The position numbers were made by a program, and so were the translations under genes. 64,000 nucleotides of DNA from Terriglobia bacterium (GTDB lineage Bacteria; Acidobacteriota; Terriglobia; Acidiferrales; UBA7541): NCBI GenBank assembly GCA_020073485.1, contig JAIQFB010000003.1, forward strand, positions 1 through 64,000, written 5' to 3'. Positions 8,697-17,171 of this stretch are shown in pieces (the stretch's first letter is position 1; each line of letters starts with the position of its first letter). The notes beneath the pieces are model-generated. The model did no database searches. It had not been told where the DNA came from and worked only from the letters and a program-made list of their open reading frames with translations.

Positions 8697-9875
8697 GTGG
8701 CAATTCCTACAGTGGCACTATCGCAGCAGGATGTGAAACTTTCCAGGGAAGAGATCCAGCGCTATAGCCGGCATCTCATCATGCCCGAAGTGGGCATGGA
8801 GGGGCAGCTGAAGCTGAAGCGCTCCCGCGTGCTGATGATCGGCGCGGGAGGTCTGGGCGCGCCGCTGGGATTGTATCTGGCAGCCGCCGGCGTCGGGCAT
8901 CTGGGCGTGCTGGACTTCGACGTGGTCGATAACTCGAACCTTCAGCGGCAGGTTACGTTCACGACCGCCGATGTGGGAAAGCTCAAGTCCGAAGCCGCCA
9001 AAGCGCGCCTCTCGGCTCTGAATCCGTCGATTGAAATTCAATCGTACGAGACGCGCCTGACCAGCGAAAACGCCCTCGAACTGTTCAAGGACTACGACAT
9101 CATCGTCGACGGTACGGATAATTTCCCCACGCGTTTTCTGGTGAACGACGCCTGCGTGCTGCTCGGAAAGCCGAACGTGTACGGCTCGATCTTTCGGTTC
9201 GAGGGGCAAGCCACCGTGTTCGGATACCCGGGCGGGCCATGCTACCGCTGCTTGTATCCCGAGCCGCCTCCGCCGGGGCTGGTGCCATCGTGCGCCGAAG
9301 GCGGCGTGCTGGGCGTGCTGCCGGGAATCGTTGGCTCGATCCAGGCCATGGAAACAATCAAGCTGATTCTGGGCGCCGGCGATCCGCTAGTCGGGCGGCT
9401 CCTGCTGTTCGACGCTCTGGCCATGCGCTTCCGTGAACTCAAGCTACGGAAAAATCCGGAGTGCCCGGTGTGCGGCAACCACCCGACGGTTACCAAATTG
9501 ATCGATTATGAGGAATTTTGCGGAATTCGTGGCGAGGAGACTCTTCCAATGACGGACGGGATACCGGAAATTACACCGAAGGAAATGAAGGCCCGGCAGG
9601 ACCGCGGCGACGATCTGTTCATCCTGGACGTGCGTGAGGTGCACGAATACCAGATCTGCAATTTGAACGGGAAACTCATTCCGCTCGGAGAGCTTCCGCG
9701 CCGCGTCAGCGAACTGGACAGCTCGAAGGAAATGATTGTCCATTGCCGCAGCGGAAAGCGCTCGGCCGACGCCATTTTCTTCCTGCAAAAGGCCGGATTC
9801 AAGAAGCTCTGGAACCTGAAGGGCGGCATTCTTGCCTGGTCGGATGAAGTCGATCCCACCGTGCCGAAGTATTAA
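8697..9875 (+). CDS. moeZ: E1-like adenylyltransferase with C-terminal rhodanese, MoeZ type
   Basis: The 392-residue protein has an N-terminal ThiF/MoeB domain with the ATP loop GAGGLG (49-54), zinc-ligand pairs C182/C185 and C256/C259 and a candidate catalytic Cys at 199 in PSCAEGG. A rhodanese domain from about residue 290 has active-site C350 in VHCRSGKRS. Such proteins adenylate the carrier C-terminus and transfer sulfur from a persulfide to make the thiocarboxylate. The start is GTG with AGGAGA upstream. It follows the carrier gene by 40 bases, completing the pathway in one operon. Confidence 0.92.
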   Translation: MAIPTVALSQQDVKLSREEIQRYSRHLIMPEVGMEGQLKLKRSRVLMIGAGGLGAPLGLYLAAAGVGHLGVLDFDVVDNSNLQRQVTFTTADVGKLKSEAAKARLSALNPSIEIQSYETRLTSENALELFKDYDIIVDGTDNFPTRFLVNDACVLLGKPNVYGSIFRFEGQATVFGYPGGPCYRCLYPEPPPPGLVPSCAEGGVLGVLPGIVGSIQAMETIKLILGAGDPLVGRLLLFDALAMRFRELKLRKNPECPVCGNHPTVTKLIDYEEFCGIRGEETLPMTDGIPEITPKEMKARQDRGDDLFILDVREVHEYQICNLNGKLIPLGELPRRVSELDSSKEMIVHCRSGKRSADAIFFLQKAGFKKLWNLKGGILAWSDEVDPTVPKY

Positions 9876-9943
9876 GAAATATTTCTTTCGCGCAGCACGG
9901 TGCGTCTTGTTTAAGTTGTGGAGCTGCCCCAAAGGGAGCCGGA

Positions 9944-10171
9944 ATGCCACCTACGAAGATTACGGTACGCAATGATGGGCCGCTGCGCGTCGAAGGCGAA
10001 GTGGAGTTGGTCGACATGGAAGGTCGCCCCTATGGTCTCGGCGGGCGGACGGCCATCTCATTGTGCCGGTGCGGGCATTCCGCCAATAAACCATTCTGCG
10101 ACGGCGCTCACAGGACCGCGGGTTTTCAAGATCAGCAGCAGGCGCGCGAGCTTCCCCCGCCGAAAGTTTAA
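9944..10171 (+). CDS. CDGSH iron-sulfur domain protein
   Basis: The 75-residue protein contains the mitoNEET-type motif CRCGHSANKPFCDGAH, giving three Cys and one His to bind a [2Fe-2S] cluster. Bacterial members are small soluble cluster-transfer or redox proteins. It follows the cysteine-synthesis operon by about 70 bases, and AAAGGGA lies upstream of its ATG, so it may be co-transcribed and linked to sulfur metabolism, although that link is inferred. The N-terminal 40 residues (ITVRNDGPLRVEGEVELVD) are the usual pre-cluster beta segment. Confidence 0.88.
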   Translation: MPPTKITVRNDGPLRVEGEVELVDMEGRPYGLGGRTAISLCRCGHSANKPFCDGAHRTAGFQDQQQARELPPPKV

Positions 10172-10634
10172 TTGAGTCCAAGCGAGAGCCTGGCTCTGGG
10201 TTTTGTAGCACCCACCTTCAGGCGGGCATTGTGCTTGACTCCAAAGTGCCCGCCTGAAGGCAGGCGCTACAACTGCTTGCCAATTCTTCGCTTTTTGTCA
10301 GAATTTTTTATCCTTTTGCACACCTTGCCTGGATCGCATCCTCCCCAAGGGCCATTTTCCGGGCCATCTTTATAGATTCGCCACTCCCTAGTGTCAAACT
10401 TATTAACAGCCAGCACCAGATTGGGAAGCGCAGGGACGTACCCGTAACATTCCTACCCAATTCTAAGAAACTCCTAATTCTACGGATTCCTCCGCCGAGC
10501 CGCCCTGCTCCATAAACCCTTGCCGTTCAGTGAATTATAAAATTGCTCTCACATTGAACCAAAAGGTTCTGAACTTGCACTCCTAGTTGCGTCGTTCGAA
10601 CTGAGGCCAAAGAGACTGCTCAACTGGGGGAGCG
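10172..10634. other. intergenic region of about 460 bp
   Basis: No gene longer than a few dozen codons is convincing here. The region holds the inverted repeat listed at 10205-10270 and then lower-G+C sequence that probably carries the promoter of the GGDEF gene. No clear -35/-10 pair could be singled out. Confidence 0.6.
10205..10270. repeat. intergenic inverted repeat (GTAGC...GCTAC type)
   Basis: The arms GTAGCACCCACCTTCAGGCG (from 10205) and CGCCTGAAGGCAGGCGCTAC (to 10270) pair with few mismatches around a loop of about 18 bases. It lies 35 bases after the CDSGH-protein stop region and could end that transcript, but no T-run follows. Confidence 0.7.
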
Positions 10635-11933
10635 GTGGGTGTGCTGACTCAAATTCGAAATTGGTGCTGGCATCTCCGATGGTTCCTCGGAATCCTCGGC
10701 GTGGCCGCATCGATTGCAGGAGCCTCCTGGCTTCGCCAGCAGCCGTTTTCCTCCGAACCCATTCTCTATTCCTACCTTCAGATTGTCGGCAGCCTGTTGT
10801 GCTTCACGTATGCGGCAAACGCCATGGTGCGATTCCGCGGCACGCACGACCGGCTCACGCTGATTCTGGCCTTCGGCTTCGTGCTTTCGGGCGTGATTGA
10901 AACCGTCGCGACATTCAATTTCTACGATACGCTAGCCGCGGGCGCTTCCATGCAGACGCATGTTCCGCTGTCCTGGATGGTCAGCCGGACCCTGCTGGCT
11001 CTGGTGCTGATCGCGGCGCTGGTGGTGGAGCGCCGGGTGCCTAATTCGCGGGAGCCCGGGCGGGAAATTGCCGTCGCGCTCTTTGTCGTGGTGGTGGTGG
11101 CTTACCTGACCAGCGCGGCGTACCTTGGCTCTCCCTTGGAGCCGGCCATGCATCCCGGTGACCTGTTTTCCCGGACCGGGGACATCCTGCCGGCTGTTCT
11201 GTTCGCGGTGGCCGCACTTGGATTCGGACGCAGGGTGCGCCGCGGAACGTCTTCAGTGGACCGGACATTTTGCGCGGCGCTGTGGATGAACGTGCTGTGC
11301 CACCTGGTGGCCACGCAATCCGAACGGTTGCTGGACGCGCCCTTTACCCTTGCCCAGCTCCTGAAAGTCACCAGTTACGCGGTGGTGCTGGGCGGCGCGC
11401 TGCTCGATAACGCCCGGCTGTTTGACCAGGTCCGGCAGCTTGCCGTCACCGATCCTCTGACCGGGCTGTCCAATTACCGCACGCTCATCAATGTCATGGA
11501 ATCGGAAATTCAGCGCTCGCGCAGAACAGGGCGGCCGTTCTCCGTTCTCCTGCTGGACCTCGACAAACTGAAGGCTATTAACGACGAGCACGGGCATCTG
11601 GTCGGCAGCCGCGCTATTTGCCGGCTGGCGAGCGTGCTGCGCGTGCACTCCCGCGCGATGGATACCGCCGCGCGCTATGGCGGCGACGAATTTGCCGTGG
11701 TGCTGCCGGAAGCCGGCGAGGAAGCGGCCAGTTCCGTCGGCCGGCGCATCTGCGAACGCCTGGCAAAGGACGGCGAATTTCCGCAGGTTTCAGTGAGTGT
11801 CGGCGCCGCGATTTTTCCCCGTGACGGGGAAACCATTGACGCGCTGTTCAACGCGGCCGACCGCGCCTTGTACAGCATGAAGGGCCGCTCCAGCGGCATT
11901 CAGACTTTGGCGCGGATTGCGGCCTGTCTCTAA
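10635..11933 (+). CDS. membrane-bound diguanylate cyclase (GGDEF)
   Basis: The 432-residue protein has about eight predicted transmembrane segments in the first 270 residues (for example YLQIVGSLLCFTYAANAMV and LALVLIAALVV), forming a MASE-like sensor region. A GGDEF domain follows from about residue 275. The catalytic signature GGDEF is intact at 349-353, and the inhibitory I-site RxxD (RAMD, 340-343) has the usual spacing, so it should make cyclic di-GMP under product feedback. The GTG start at 10635 has GGGGGAG upstream. A PilZ-type receptor gene lies 78 bases downstream and may respond to the product. The ligand of the membrane domain is unknown. Confidence 0.92.
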   Translation: MGVLTQIRNWCWHLRWFLGILGVAASIAGASWLRQQPFSSEPILYSYLQIVGSLLCFTYAANAMVRFRGTHDRLTLILAFGFVLSGVIETVATFNFYDTLAAGASMQTHVPLSWMVSRTLLALVLIAALVVERRVPNSREPGREIAVALFVVVVVAYLTSAAYLGSPLEPAMHPGDLFSRTGDILPAVLFAVAALGFGRRVRRGTSSVDRTFCAALWMNVLCHLVATQSERLLDAPFTLAQLLKVTSYAVVLGGALLDNARLFDQVRQLAVTDPLTGLSNYRTLINVMESEIQRSRRTGRPFSVLLLDLDKLKAINDEHGHLVGSRAICRLASVLRVHSRAMDTAARYGGDEFAVVLPEAGEEAASSVGRRICERLAKDGEFPQVSVSVGAAIFPRDGETIDALFNAADRALYSMKGRSSGIQTLARIAACL

Positions 11934-11935
11934 GC

Positions 11936-11997
11936 GGGTGCGGGCTCAACTTTTACGCTGAACGCTTCAACTGAAGCGTGGACCCCGACGTGAATAA
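11936..11997 (+). repeat. dispersed 55-60 bp palindromic element, copy 2
   Basis: The sequence runs GGGTGCGGGCTCAACTTTTA, CGCTGAACGCTTCAACTGAA and GCGTGGACCCCGACGTGAAT. It begins 3 bases after the GGDEF stop codon and ends just upstream of the PilZ gene. The core CGCTTCAACTGAAGCG is a near-perfect palindrome. Confidence 0.85.
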
Positions 11998-12011
11998 GAC
12001 TGAGGGAATTG

Positions 12012-12344
12012 ATGCCGAACGCATTCGATGTCGAGCGTCTTGAGAAAAGAATTCCGATGACGGTGGCGGTCCACATTACCGGCCGAGAACGCGTGGCCGG
12101 AGTGGAGACCTCGTTCACCGAGAACGTCAGCTCGCGCGGCGCGCGCGTGTCCAGCATTCGCCGCTGGCGGCGCAACGAAAAAGTGGAAATTGAATCGTTG
12201 CCCGGCGATTTCCGCGCCCTGGCCCGCGTGGCCTACTGCCGCCCGCAAAGCTCCGGCTTTGTCATCGGACTTGAGTTCCTAGAACCCACCGGCAGGTGGG
12301 TAGTGAACACCCCAGTTGGTTCAGGGAAACCGCTGCAAGGATAG
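12012..12344 (+). CDS. PilZ domain protein
   Basis: This small (110-residue) protein matches PilZ: an N-terminal basic segment (ERLEKRIPMTVAV) at the RxxxR position, and ENVSSRGARV matching the (D/N)xSxxG loop exactly. PilZ proteins bind cyclic di-GMP. The preceding gene is a diguanylate cyclase, with only the palindromic repeat between, so the pair may form a local signalling module. The ATG at 12012 follows a GAGGGA; an adjacent TTG at 12009 is less likely. The RxxxR motif is imperfect, so nucleotide binding should not be assumed. Confidence 0.75.
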   Translation: MPNAFDVERLEKRIPMTVAVHITGRERVAGVETSFTENVSSRGARVSSIRRWRRNEKVEIESLPGDFRALARVAYCRPQSSGFVIGLEFLEPTGRWVVNTPVGSGKPLQG

Positions 12345-12449
12345 GAGGAACACGCGAAGGCAAAAAACTGGCGTAATGAATCAGTATCCAAAAGCGCTTG
12401 GCATTCCGCGGGAACGGGATGTCCGGCGCTTTTGGCGTTTTGGGGGCGT

Positions 12450-12535
12450 GACTGGCGACCGGTGACCGGTCAACCCGGGACTTCGACGGTTGCGGTTTTC
12501 AGCAGTCACCGGTCACTGGTCACCAGTCACTTTTT
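12450..12535. repeat. GGTCAC/GTGACC-rich short repeats
   Basis: The segment contains repeated GTGACTGG, GACCGGTGACCGGTC and TCACCGGTCACTGGTCACC units in both orientations. A similar run, CACCAGTCACCAATCACCAA, lies at 49588. It separates the PilZ gene from the convergent glycosyltransferase. Confidence 0.6.
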
Positions 12536-13634
12536 CGTACAACTGCAACGTCGCTTCCACCATGCGATCCGCGGAAAAACTCGCGGCGACAGCGGCACGA
12601 GCGGCCTTGCCGATTCGGAGCGCGTATTCCGGATCGGTCTGCAGGCGCGCGAGGCCTGCGGCGAATGCGGCGGGATCGAGGTTATGAACTAGCAATCCAT
12701 TCTCTGTATCTTCGATGATCTCGGGCACGCCTCCGCGGGCCAGCGCCACGCAAGGAATACCGTGCGCCATGGCCGCAAGCAGCGCGCTGCCCAGGGGTTC
12801 GGCGTGCGATGGGAATGCGAACAGATCCATGGCGGCGAATATCGTTTCGATATCAGCGGTTGGCGGCAGGAATCGGACGTCGTTCTGAATTTCAAGTTCG
12901 CGAGCCAACTTCCGGAGCGCAGCTTGTTCGGGGCCTTCGCCGCGGAGGAGCAGCACACATGCGGGAACCATTTCCCGCGATTGCTTCCGCGGCTCAGGTC
13001 TGAATCTCTTCCTCAACTCGGCAAAAGCGTGGAGCAGCAGCGCGTGCCCCTTTTCCGGCACGAAGGCGGCGACGTTTCCGATGCAGAAGGTGTCCGGTGA
13101 AATCGCGAAGTGGCCGCGCGCGCCATCGCGAATCGCGGGAGTAGCCTCAGAAGGAATCGCCACGCCGTCGTAGATTACCTCGACTTTTTGAGCGGGCAAA
13201 CCGCTGGCGATCACGGATCGCTCGACGAACCGGGACACTGCGACAATACGCGCGGCGGCCCGATATCGTGCCTGCGCAAAAGAACCAGTGGAGAGAGGGA
13301 GTGCGATGCGCCGCGCGGCAATCACGGGAACCGAGCGATGGGCGCGCGCGAGCCACGCGGCGCTCAGCGCATGAGGTTCATTGGCATGAACCACGTCCAC
13401 ATGATTGCCGAGCACGAGGCGCCGGATATTCCACGCGGCTGCAAGCCGACGGCTGCCGGGAGAAACTTCGTGGACGGAGATGCCCGCGTCTTTCGCTCGT
13501 CGCGCCATCTGGGAATCACGGATGGCAATGAATTCCGGAACGTGGTGACGCGCGCGCAGACCCTGCAGGAGAAGCAACGCCTGATGTTGCCCTCCGCGAA
13601 AATCCTTGCCGAGGTCGACGATGAGAGGGCGCAC
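12513..13634 (-). CDS. GT4-family glycosyltransferase
   Basis: The 373-residue GT-B protein has an N-terminal glycine loop (DLGKDFRGGQHQALL) and a C-terminal nucleotide-sugar domain with FVPEKGHALLLHAFAEL, MDLFAFPSHAEPLGSALLAA and the retaining-GT4 ExxxxxG(S/T)xxLEAMA-like region, followed by GGVPEIIED. It transfers a sugar from an activated donor, probably onto lipopolysaccharide or exopolysaccharide. The GTG at 13634 is two bases after the stop of the upstream GT2 gene, so the pair is co-translated; the much longer open frame to 14192 is out-of-frame GT2 sequence. The acceptor cannot be read from the sequence. Confidence 0.88.
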   Translation of the reverse strand: MRPLIVDLGKDFRGGQHQALLLLQGLRARHHVPEFIAIRDSQMARRAKDAGISVHEVSPGSRRLAAAWNIRRLVLGNHVDVVHANEPHALSAAWLARAHRSVPVIAARRIALPLSTGSFAQARYRAAARIVAVSRFVERSVIASGLPAQKVEVIYDGVAIPSEATPAIRDGARGHFAISPDTFCIGNVAAFVPEKGHALLLHAFAELRKRFRPEPRKQSREMVPACVLLLRGEGPEQAALRKLARELEIQNDVRFLPPTADIETIFAAMDLFAFPSHAEPLGSALLAAMAHGIPCVALARGGVPEIIEDTENGLLVHNLDPAAFAAGLARLQTDPEYALRIGKAARAAVAASFSADRMVEATLQLYEKVTGDQ

Positions 13635-13636
13635 GC

Positions 13637-14425
13637 TCAGGCCTCGCCGGGGTTGGGCCAGGAGCGGCGCGTGAGTGTTTCTCCCGCCAGCAGACGGCCC
13701 AGCTTGCGGTACTTGAAATAGATATAGATTCCGGAGAGCCAGGCGATCATCCAGCCGCGCCAACCGTCCAGCACGCCCAGCTGAAAAATGAGCCGCTGAA
13801 AAAATGTCCAGGGAGGAGCGAAAATCATGGCCGCGCGCCATTGTTTGCGGCCGCGCGAAAACATGTCCTGGGCCGCCATGGTGGTAAGAAAATCCATTTT
13901 GGCGCGATGTTCCGCATAGGAGCGAATCGTATAGTGGAGCAGGTGGCCGGCGAGGCGCCCGGCCGGGCCGTCCAGCTGCACGGCTTCGTGCAGGACGTTT
14001 ACGTAGCGGGCCTGGTCGCGCCGGTAAAGCTTCACTTTGTAATCCGGATGCCAGCCGGAGTGCCGGATCCATCCGTCGAGATAGTTCGTCAGCAGGGAAA
14101 TTTCGTACCCGGCCTTGTCGGGGGCTGTCTGTTTCCAGGCCAGGATGGACGCTCGCAACTCGGGATCGAGTTCCTCGTCGCAATCGATGCACAACACCCA
14201 GTCGTTGGAGGAGAAGGAAGCCGCGAAATTTTTCTGCTCGGCCAGGCTGTCCAGCTGGCGGGTGTACACGCGAACGCTGCGCGCGCGGGCTATCTCGCAG
14301 GTGCGGTCGGTGGAACCGGAATCGACCAGAATGATTTCGTCGGCCACTCCCTCCAGTGAGGCGAGCGCGCGAGGCAAATCACGTTCCTCGTTATAAGCGA
14401 TCAGAGTCGCGGTCAGCGCGGGCAT
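13637..14425 (-). CDS. GT2-family glycosyltransferase, WaaE/KdtX-like
   Basis: The 262-residue GT-A protein opens with LTATLIAYNEERDLPRALAS, then ILVDSGSTDRT and a metal-binding acidic motif, CIDCDEE. It ends in a hydrophobic, membrane-associating segment (LDGWRGWMIAWLSGIYIYFKY). This matches the LPS-core beta-glucosyltransferase WaaE/KdtX group. The ATG at 14425 was chosen because it begins the family N-terminus; the open frame extends upstream to 14590 into a repeat. It is followed directly by the GT4 gene, suggesting a small cell-envelope glycan operon. Confidence 0.88.
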   Translation of the reverse strand: MPALTATLIAYNEERDLPRALASLEGVADEIILVDSGSTDRTCEIARARSVRVYTRQLDSLAEQKNFAASFSSNDWVLCIDCDEELDPELRASILAWKQTAPDKAGYEISLLTNYLDGWIRHSGWHPDYKVKLYRRDQARYVNVLHEAVQLDGPAGRLAGHLLHYTIRSYAEHRAKMDFLTTMAAQDMFSRGRKQWRAAMIFAPPWTFFQRLIFQLGVLDGWRGWMIAWLSGIYIYFKYRKLGRLLAGETLTRRSWPNPGEA

Positions 14426-14503
14426 CGGAAATCCAAATGTGTACGGTAACACGAAATGCGATGGCGTTATCTCGGTTGTGGGGAAGACGGCGGGTAACAG
14501 GTA

Positions 14504-14572
14504 GGACAGGCACTCTTGCCCGTCGCGCGAAATTTCGGCAGGGCTGAGAAGGACAGGCAAGAGTGCCCGTCC
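14504..14572. repeat. inverted repeat GGACAGGCA(C/A)...
   Basis: GGACAGGCACTCTTGCCCGTC (14504-14524, first 20 bases paired) and GGACAGGCAAGAGTGCCCGT (14551-14570) are reverse complements with about two mismatches, about 26 bases apart. It lies upstream of the GT2 gene and downstream of the FHA gene, both on the minus strand. Confidence 0.6.
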
Positions 14573-14636
14573 GATTTGAACCTCGACCACATGCCAGTGG
14601 GAACACTATTTCTGAATGGAACAGCGAATCTCGCAG

Positions 14637-15188
14637 TTACCGGACGGCGGCGAGCTTTGGCGTGACGCTCAGCAGAATGATGGTCGAGCCGATGCGGAAT
14701 TCGGAAAGGTGCTTTAATTCGGCGACGCGCACGCGCTCGTCTCCAAAAAAAGTGCCGTTGGTGGATTCCAGGTCGCGCAGGCGGATGACGTCCTCGTTGA
14801 TTTCGATGGAGCAATGCCAGCGGGAGATTTCCTTGTCGTTGATGGTGATGTCGGCGTCGGCGCGCCCCAGCACGATGCGGGGTTTTTCCACGTTGTAGAC
14901 AAGCCCGCGGGCCGGGCCGGCAATGACCGAAAGCGCGACGCTTTTTCCCGTGGGCAGCCGCAGCAGGCTCGCTGCGTCGGCCGCGCCGGCGGCAAGCCGC
15001 GGCGCTCCCGCGCTGCGCGCAAATCCGGGGAGCGGAGAAAGGATTTGGGTCGCGTCGGGATTCTGCGCGATGTCCACCACGGAGCTTTTCCCGCACTTCG
15101 CGCAGCGAAATTGCACACGGGCGTGCCCCACCAGCCGCGCGTCGGGAAGCTGGTGCTGGGCGCCACAACTTGAACAAGCTACTTTCAT
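14637..15188 (-). CDS. zinc-ribbon plus FHA domain protein
   Basis: The 183-residue protein has an MJ0042-type zinc finger at the N-terminus (C5, C8, C29, C32 in CSSCGA and CAKCGK) and a C-terminal forkhead-associated domain (about residues 90-170) with the conserved GR, SRWHC and STNGTFFGDERV motifs. FHA domains bind phosphothreonine peptides. The linker (residues 45-85) is low complexity. No Ser/Thr kinase gene is nearby, so the partner is unknown. The ATG at 15188 is the only reasonable start. Confidence 0.88.
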   Translation of the reverse strand: MKVACSSCGAQHQLPDARLVGHARVQFRCAKCGKSSVVDIAQNPDATQILSPLPGFARSAGAPRLAAGAADAASLLRLPTGKSVALSVIAGPARGLVYNVEKPRIVLGRADADITINDKEISRWHCSIEINEDVIRLRDLESTNGTFFGDERVRVAELKHLSEFRIGSTIILLSVTPKLAAVR

Positions 15189-15306
15189 CGGATCCTGCGG
15201 TTCCTCACCTAATTTAACACCCCCTATTCAAGCGGGTAGCAGGCCTTGCAAGGGATGTTCCTTCATAAAGAACTGTCCTTTCGTACAGGTCGCGCGCCTG
15301 GCAACG

Positions 15307-16173
15307 CTACGGGCGCGGGGCCTGTCTGCGCTTGAGCTGCGGCAGGCCGCCGTTTTGCGCATCCGGTTCCGGCGGCGATGGCCGCGGTTGCTTGCCGAAT
15401 TTTTCCTGTGCGGCGTGCACGGCCGCGCCGCTCAGATACGCCGGCTGGTCGAGAATGACCGCGAAGCGCATGCCCTGTTCGAGATAGACGTCCTGTCCGC
15501 GAGGCGATTTCAGGATGAGCACGGCCAGGGCGGCGCCCGTTCCCGCGCCAATCGCCGCGCCGCTCGCTCCGCCTCCGGCCGCGCCCGCGAGGGCACCTCC
15601 GGCGGAGTCCACCGCCACCGGGTGCAGATCGCTTGAGTGAGGGGCGTCGTTTGTGAATCGGCCTGGGCCCTTCATTTCGTCCGAGTCCAGGCGTGCCGCG
15701 AGAATTGCGCCGCCGTCAGGTTCCAGGCGAATCCGATCGACGGCTAGGTGAAGTTCTCCCTCGCGGCCGAAATGGGCGGGGCGCATTACGTCCACGACAT
15801 GGCCAAGGATTTCGGTTCCGGGAGGAATTTCCAGGCCTGCGTCGAGCGGAGTGGAGTAAAGGGTGCGAAATATCACGATTTGTCCCCGCTTGGCGTTGAC
15901 TGTGGAAAGCGTGGTGTCCAGAGCGACGGGAATCGGTTTATTCGCGGGAATCGCAACCTGCGCGGGCAAATCCGGCATGGAAGGCTCGGGCATCGGGGCC
16001 GCGCTGCGCGCGTCGCTTGCCTGGGTTTGTGCGCTTGCGGTCGCCGCGATGAAAATCAGGGAGAACAAAATGGGCGAGGCAGGCCCGCTTCGCAGCACGA
16101 AATAGGAAAAGCATTTTTTTACCCGGTGCAAAGCGCGGGGGAGGATTGCTTTCGCGGAATCTTGAATTTGCAT
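15307..16173 (-). CDS. exported glycine-rich hypothetical protein
   Basis: The 288-residue product has a hydrophobic export segment (SPILFSLIFIAATASAQ). The first part of the mature protein resembles a small beta domain: VALDTTLSTVNAKRGQIVIF, then PPGTEILGHVVDV, with conduit-protein-like wording seen in VirB10/TrbI-related and acidobacterial hypothetical proteins. A Gly/Ala-rich stretch (AGGALAGAAGGGASGAAIGA) resembles glycine-zipper segments. No specific family was recognised. The ATG at 16173 was selected over 16329 because residues before it look non-coding. It is divergent from the FkbM methyltransferase gene. Confidence 0.6.
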   Translation of the reverse strand: MQIQDSAKAILPRALHRVKKCFSYFVLRSGPASPILFSLIFIAATASAQTQASDARSAAPMPEPSMPDLPAQVAIPANKPIPVALDTTLSTVNAKRGQIVIFRTLYSTPLDAGLEIPPGTEILGHVVDVMRPAHFGREGELHLAVDRIRLEPDGGAILAARLDSDEMKGPGRFTNDAPHSSDLHPVAVDSAGGALAGAAGGGASGAAIGAGTGAALAVLILKSPRGQDVYLEQGMRFAVILDQPAYLSGAAVHAAQEKFGKQPRPSPPEPDAQNGGLPQLKRRQAPRP

Positions 16174-16358
16174 CGCGCCACTTCCCGACCAACGCATTTT
16201 AGCAGAGGAACAGCGATCCGGAACATAGCGACGCGGGGCGCAGTTCCATGCCGGAGCAGGGTGCAGCATCGCTCGGCCAAGCCATGACGCGTCATGCGAG
16301 TTGAATCTTGCGCGTAGTGCGTAGATCATAGCAGGGCACCGCCAGCGGGGGTCTCGAA

Positions 16359-17171
16359 TTGAAGCTCAAGGAATTGCCGTATCTGCTCGGACTGCAGCCC
16401 GGCCCGAAAACGTATGGATTCAAGGTCAAGAGTTTTGACCTTCCGAAGGACGGGACCATCGAGTATGCGCAGTGGCTTCACCCCAAGGAGCGCGGCACGG
16501 AAATCAAGCAGTCCACGGTGGATGCGCTGCGTAAATTTCTTTCGCCGGAGGATGTGGCTATCGATATCGGGGCGCACTCGGGCGATTCGACAATTCCCAT
16601 CGCGCTGGCCGTGGGAAAATCGGGATGCGTTTTGGCCCTGGAACCCAACCGGTACGTTTTTCCCGTGCTGAAGAAAAACTCCGAATTGAACACCGCGAAG
16701 ACAAACATTATTCCGCTGATGTTCGCGGCCACTCCGGAAGACGCGGACTTGGAGTTTCAGTACTCCGACTCCGGTTTTTGCAACGGCGGGCGCTTCCAGG
16801 GAATGAGCCGGTGGATTCATGGGCACGCCTTCCGGCTGCAAGTGCAGGGAAGAAACCTGCATGCGCTGCTCCGGAAGCAATATCCGGAACTGCTGCCGCG
16901 GATTCGATTCATCAAGATGGATACGGAAGGGTACGAATCCGAGGTCTTGCGAAGCCTCGACAGTTTGCTGACGGAATGCAAACCGTTTCTCAAGGTCGAG
17001 GTCTATCGAAAACTGGACGACGCGCAGCGCCGCGAATTATTCCGCTTGATTGCCGCGCACGGGTACGTCATCCACAAAATTGCGGACGACGGTTACGAGG
17101 TGGGAGAAACGCTCGCCGAACAGGATCTGGGCAAGTGGCGGCACTTCGATATTTTTTGTGTGCCGGCCTGA
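16359..17171 (+). CDS. FkbM-family SAM-dependent methyltransferase
   Basis: This 270-residue protein contains the SAM-binding motif VAIDIGAHSGDSTIPIALA, the acidic loop LALEPNRYVFPVL and the family-typical FIKMDTEGYESEVLRSL. FkbM-type enzymes usually O-methylate sugars or polyketides; the nearby glycosyltransferases make a glycan substrate plausible. The only reasonable start is TTG at 16359 with GGGGGT about 6 bases upstream, because the frame is closed by TAG at 16329. A close homologue could show whether an upstream start was lost. Confidence 0.82.
   Translation: MKLKELPYLLGLQPGPKTYGFKVKSFDLPKDGTIEYAQWLHPKERGTEIKQSTVDALRKFLSPEDVAIDIGAHSGDSTIPIALAVGKSGCVLALEPNRYVFPVLKKNSELNTAKTNIIPLMFAATPEDADLEFQYSDSGFCNGGRFQGMSRWIHGHAFRLQVQGRNLHALLRKQYPELLPRIRFIKMDTEGYESEVLRSLDSLLTECKPFLKVEVYRKLDDAQRRELFRLIAAHGYVIHKIADDGYEVGETLAEQDLGKWRHFDIFCVPA

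Noticed and set aside
13635-14192. N-terminal extension of the GT4 glycosyltransferase
   Set aside because: The extension is the GT2 gene read in another frame and has no glycosyltransferase features.
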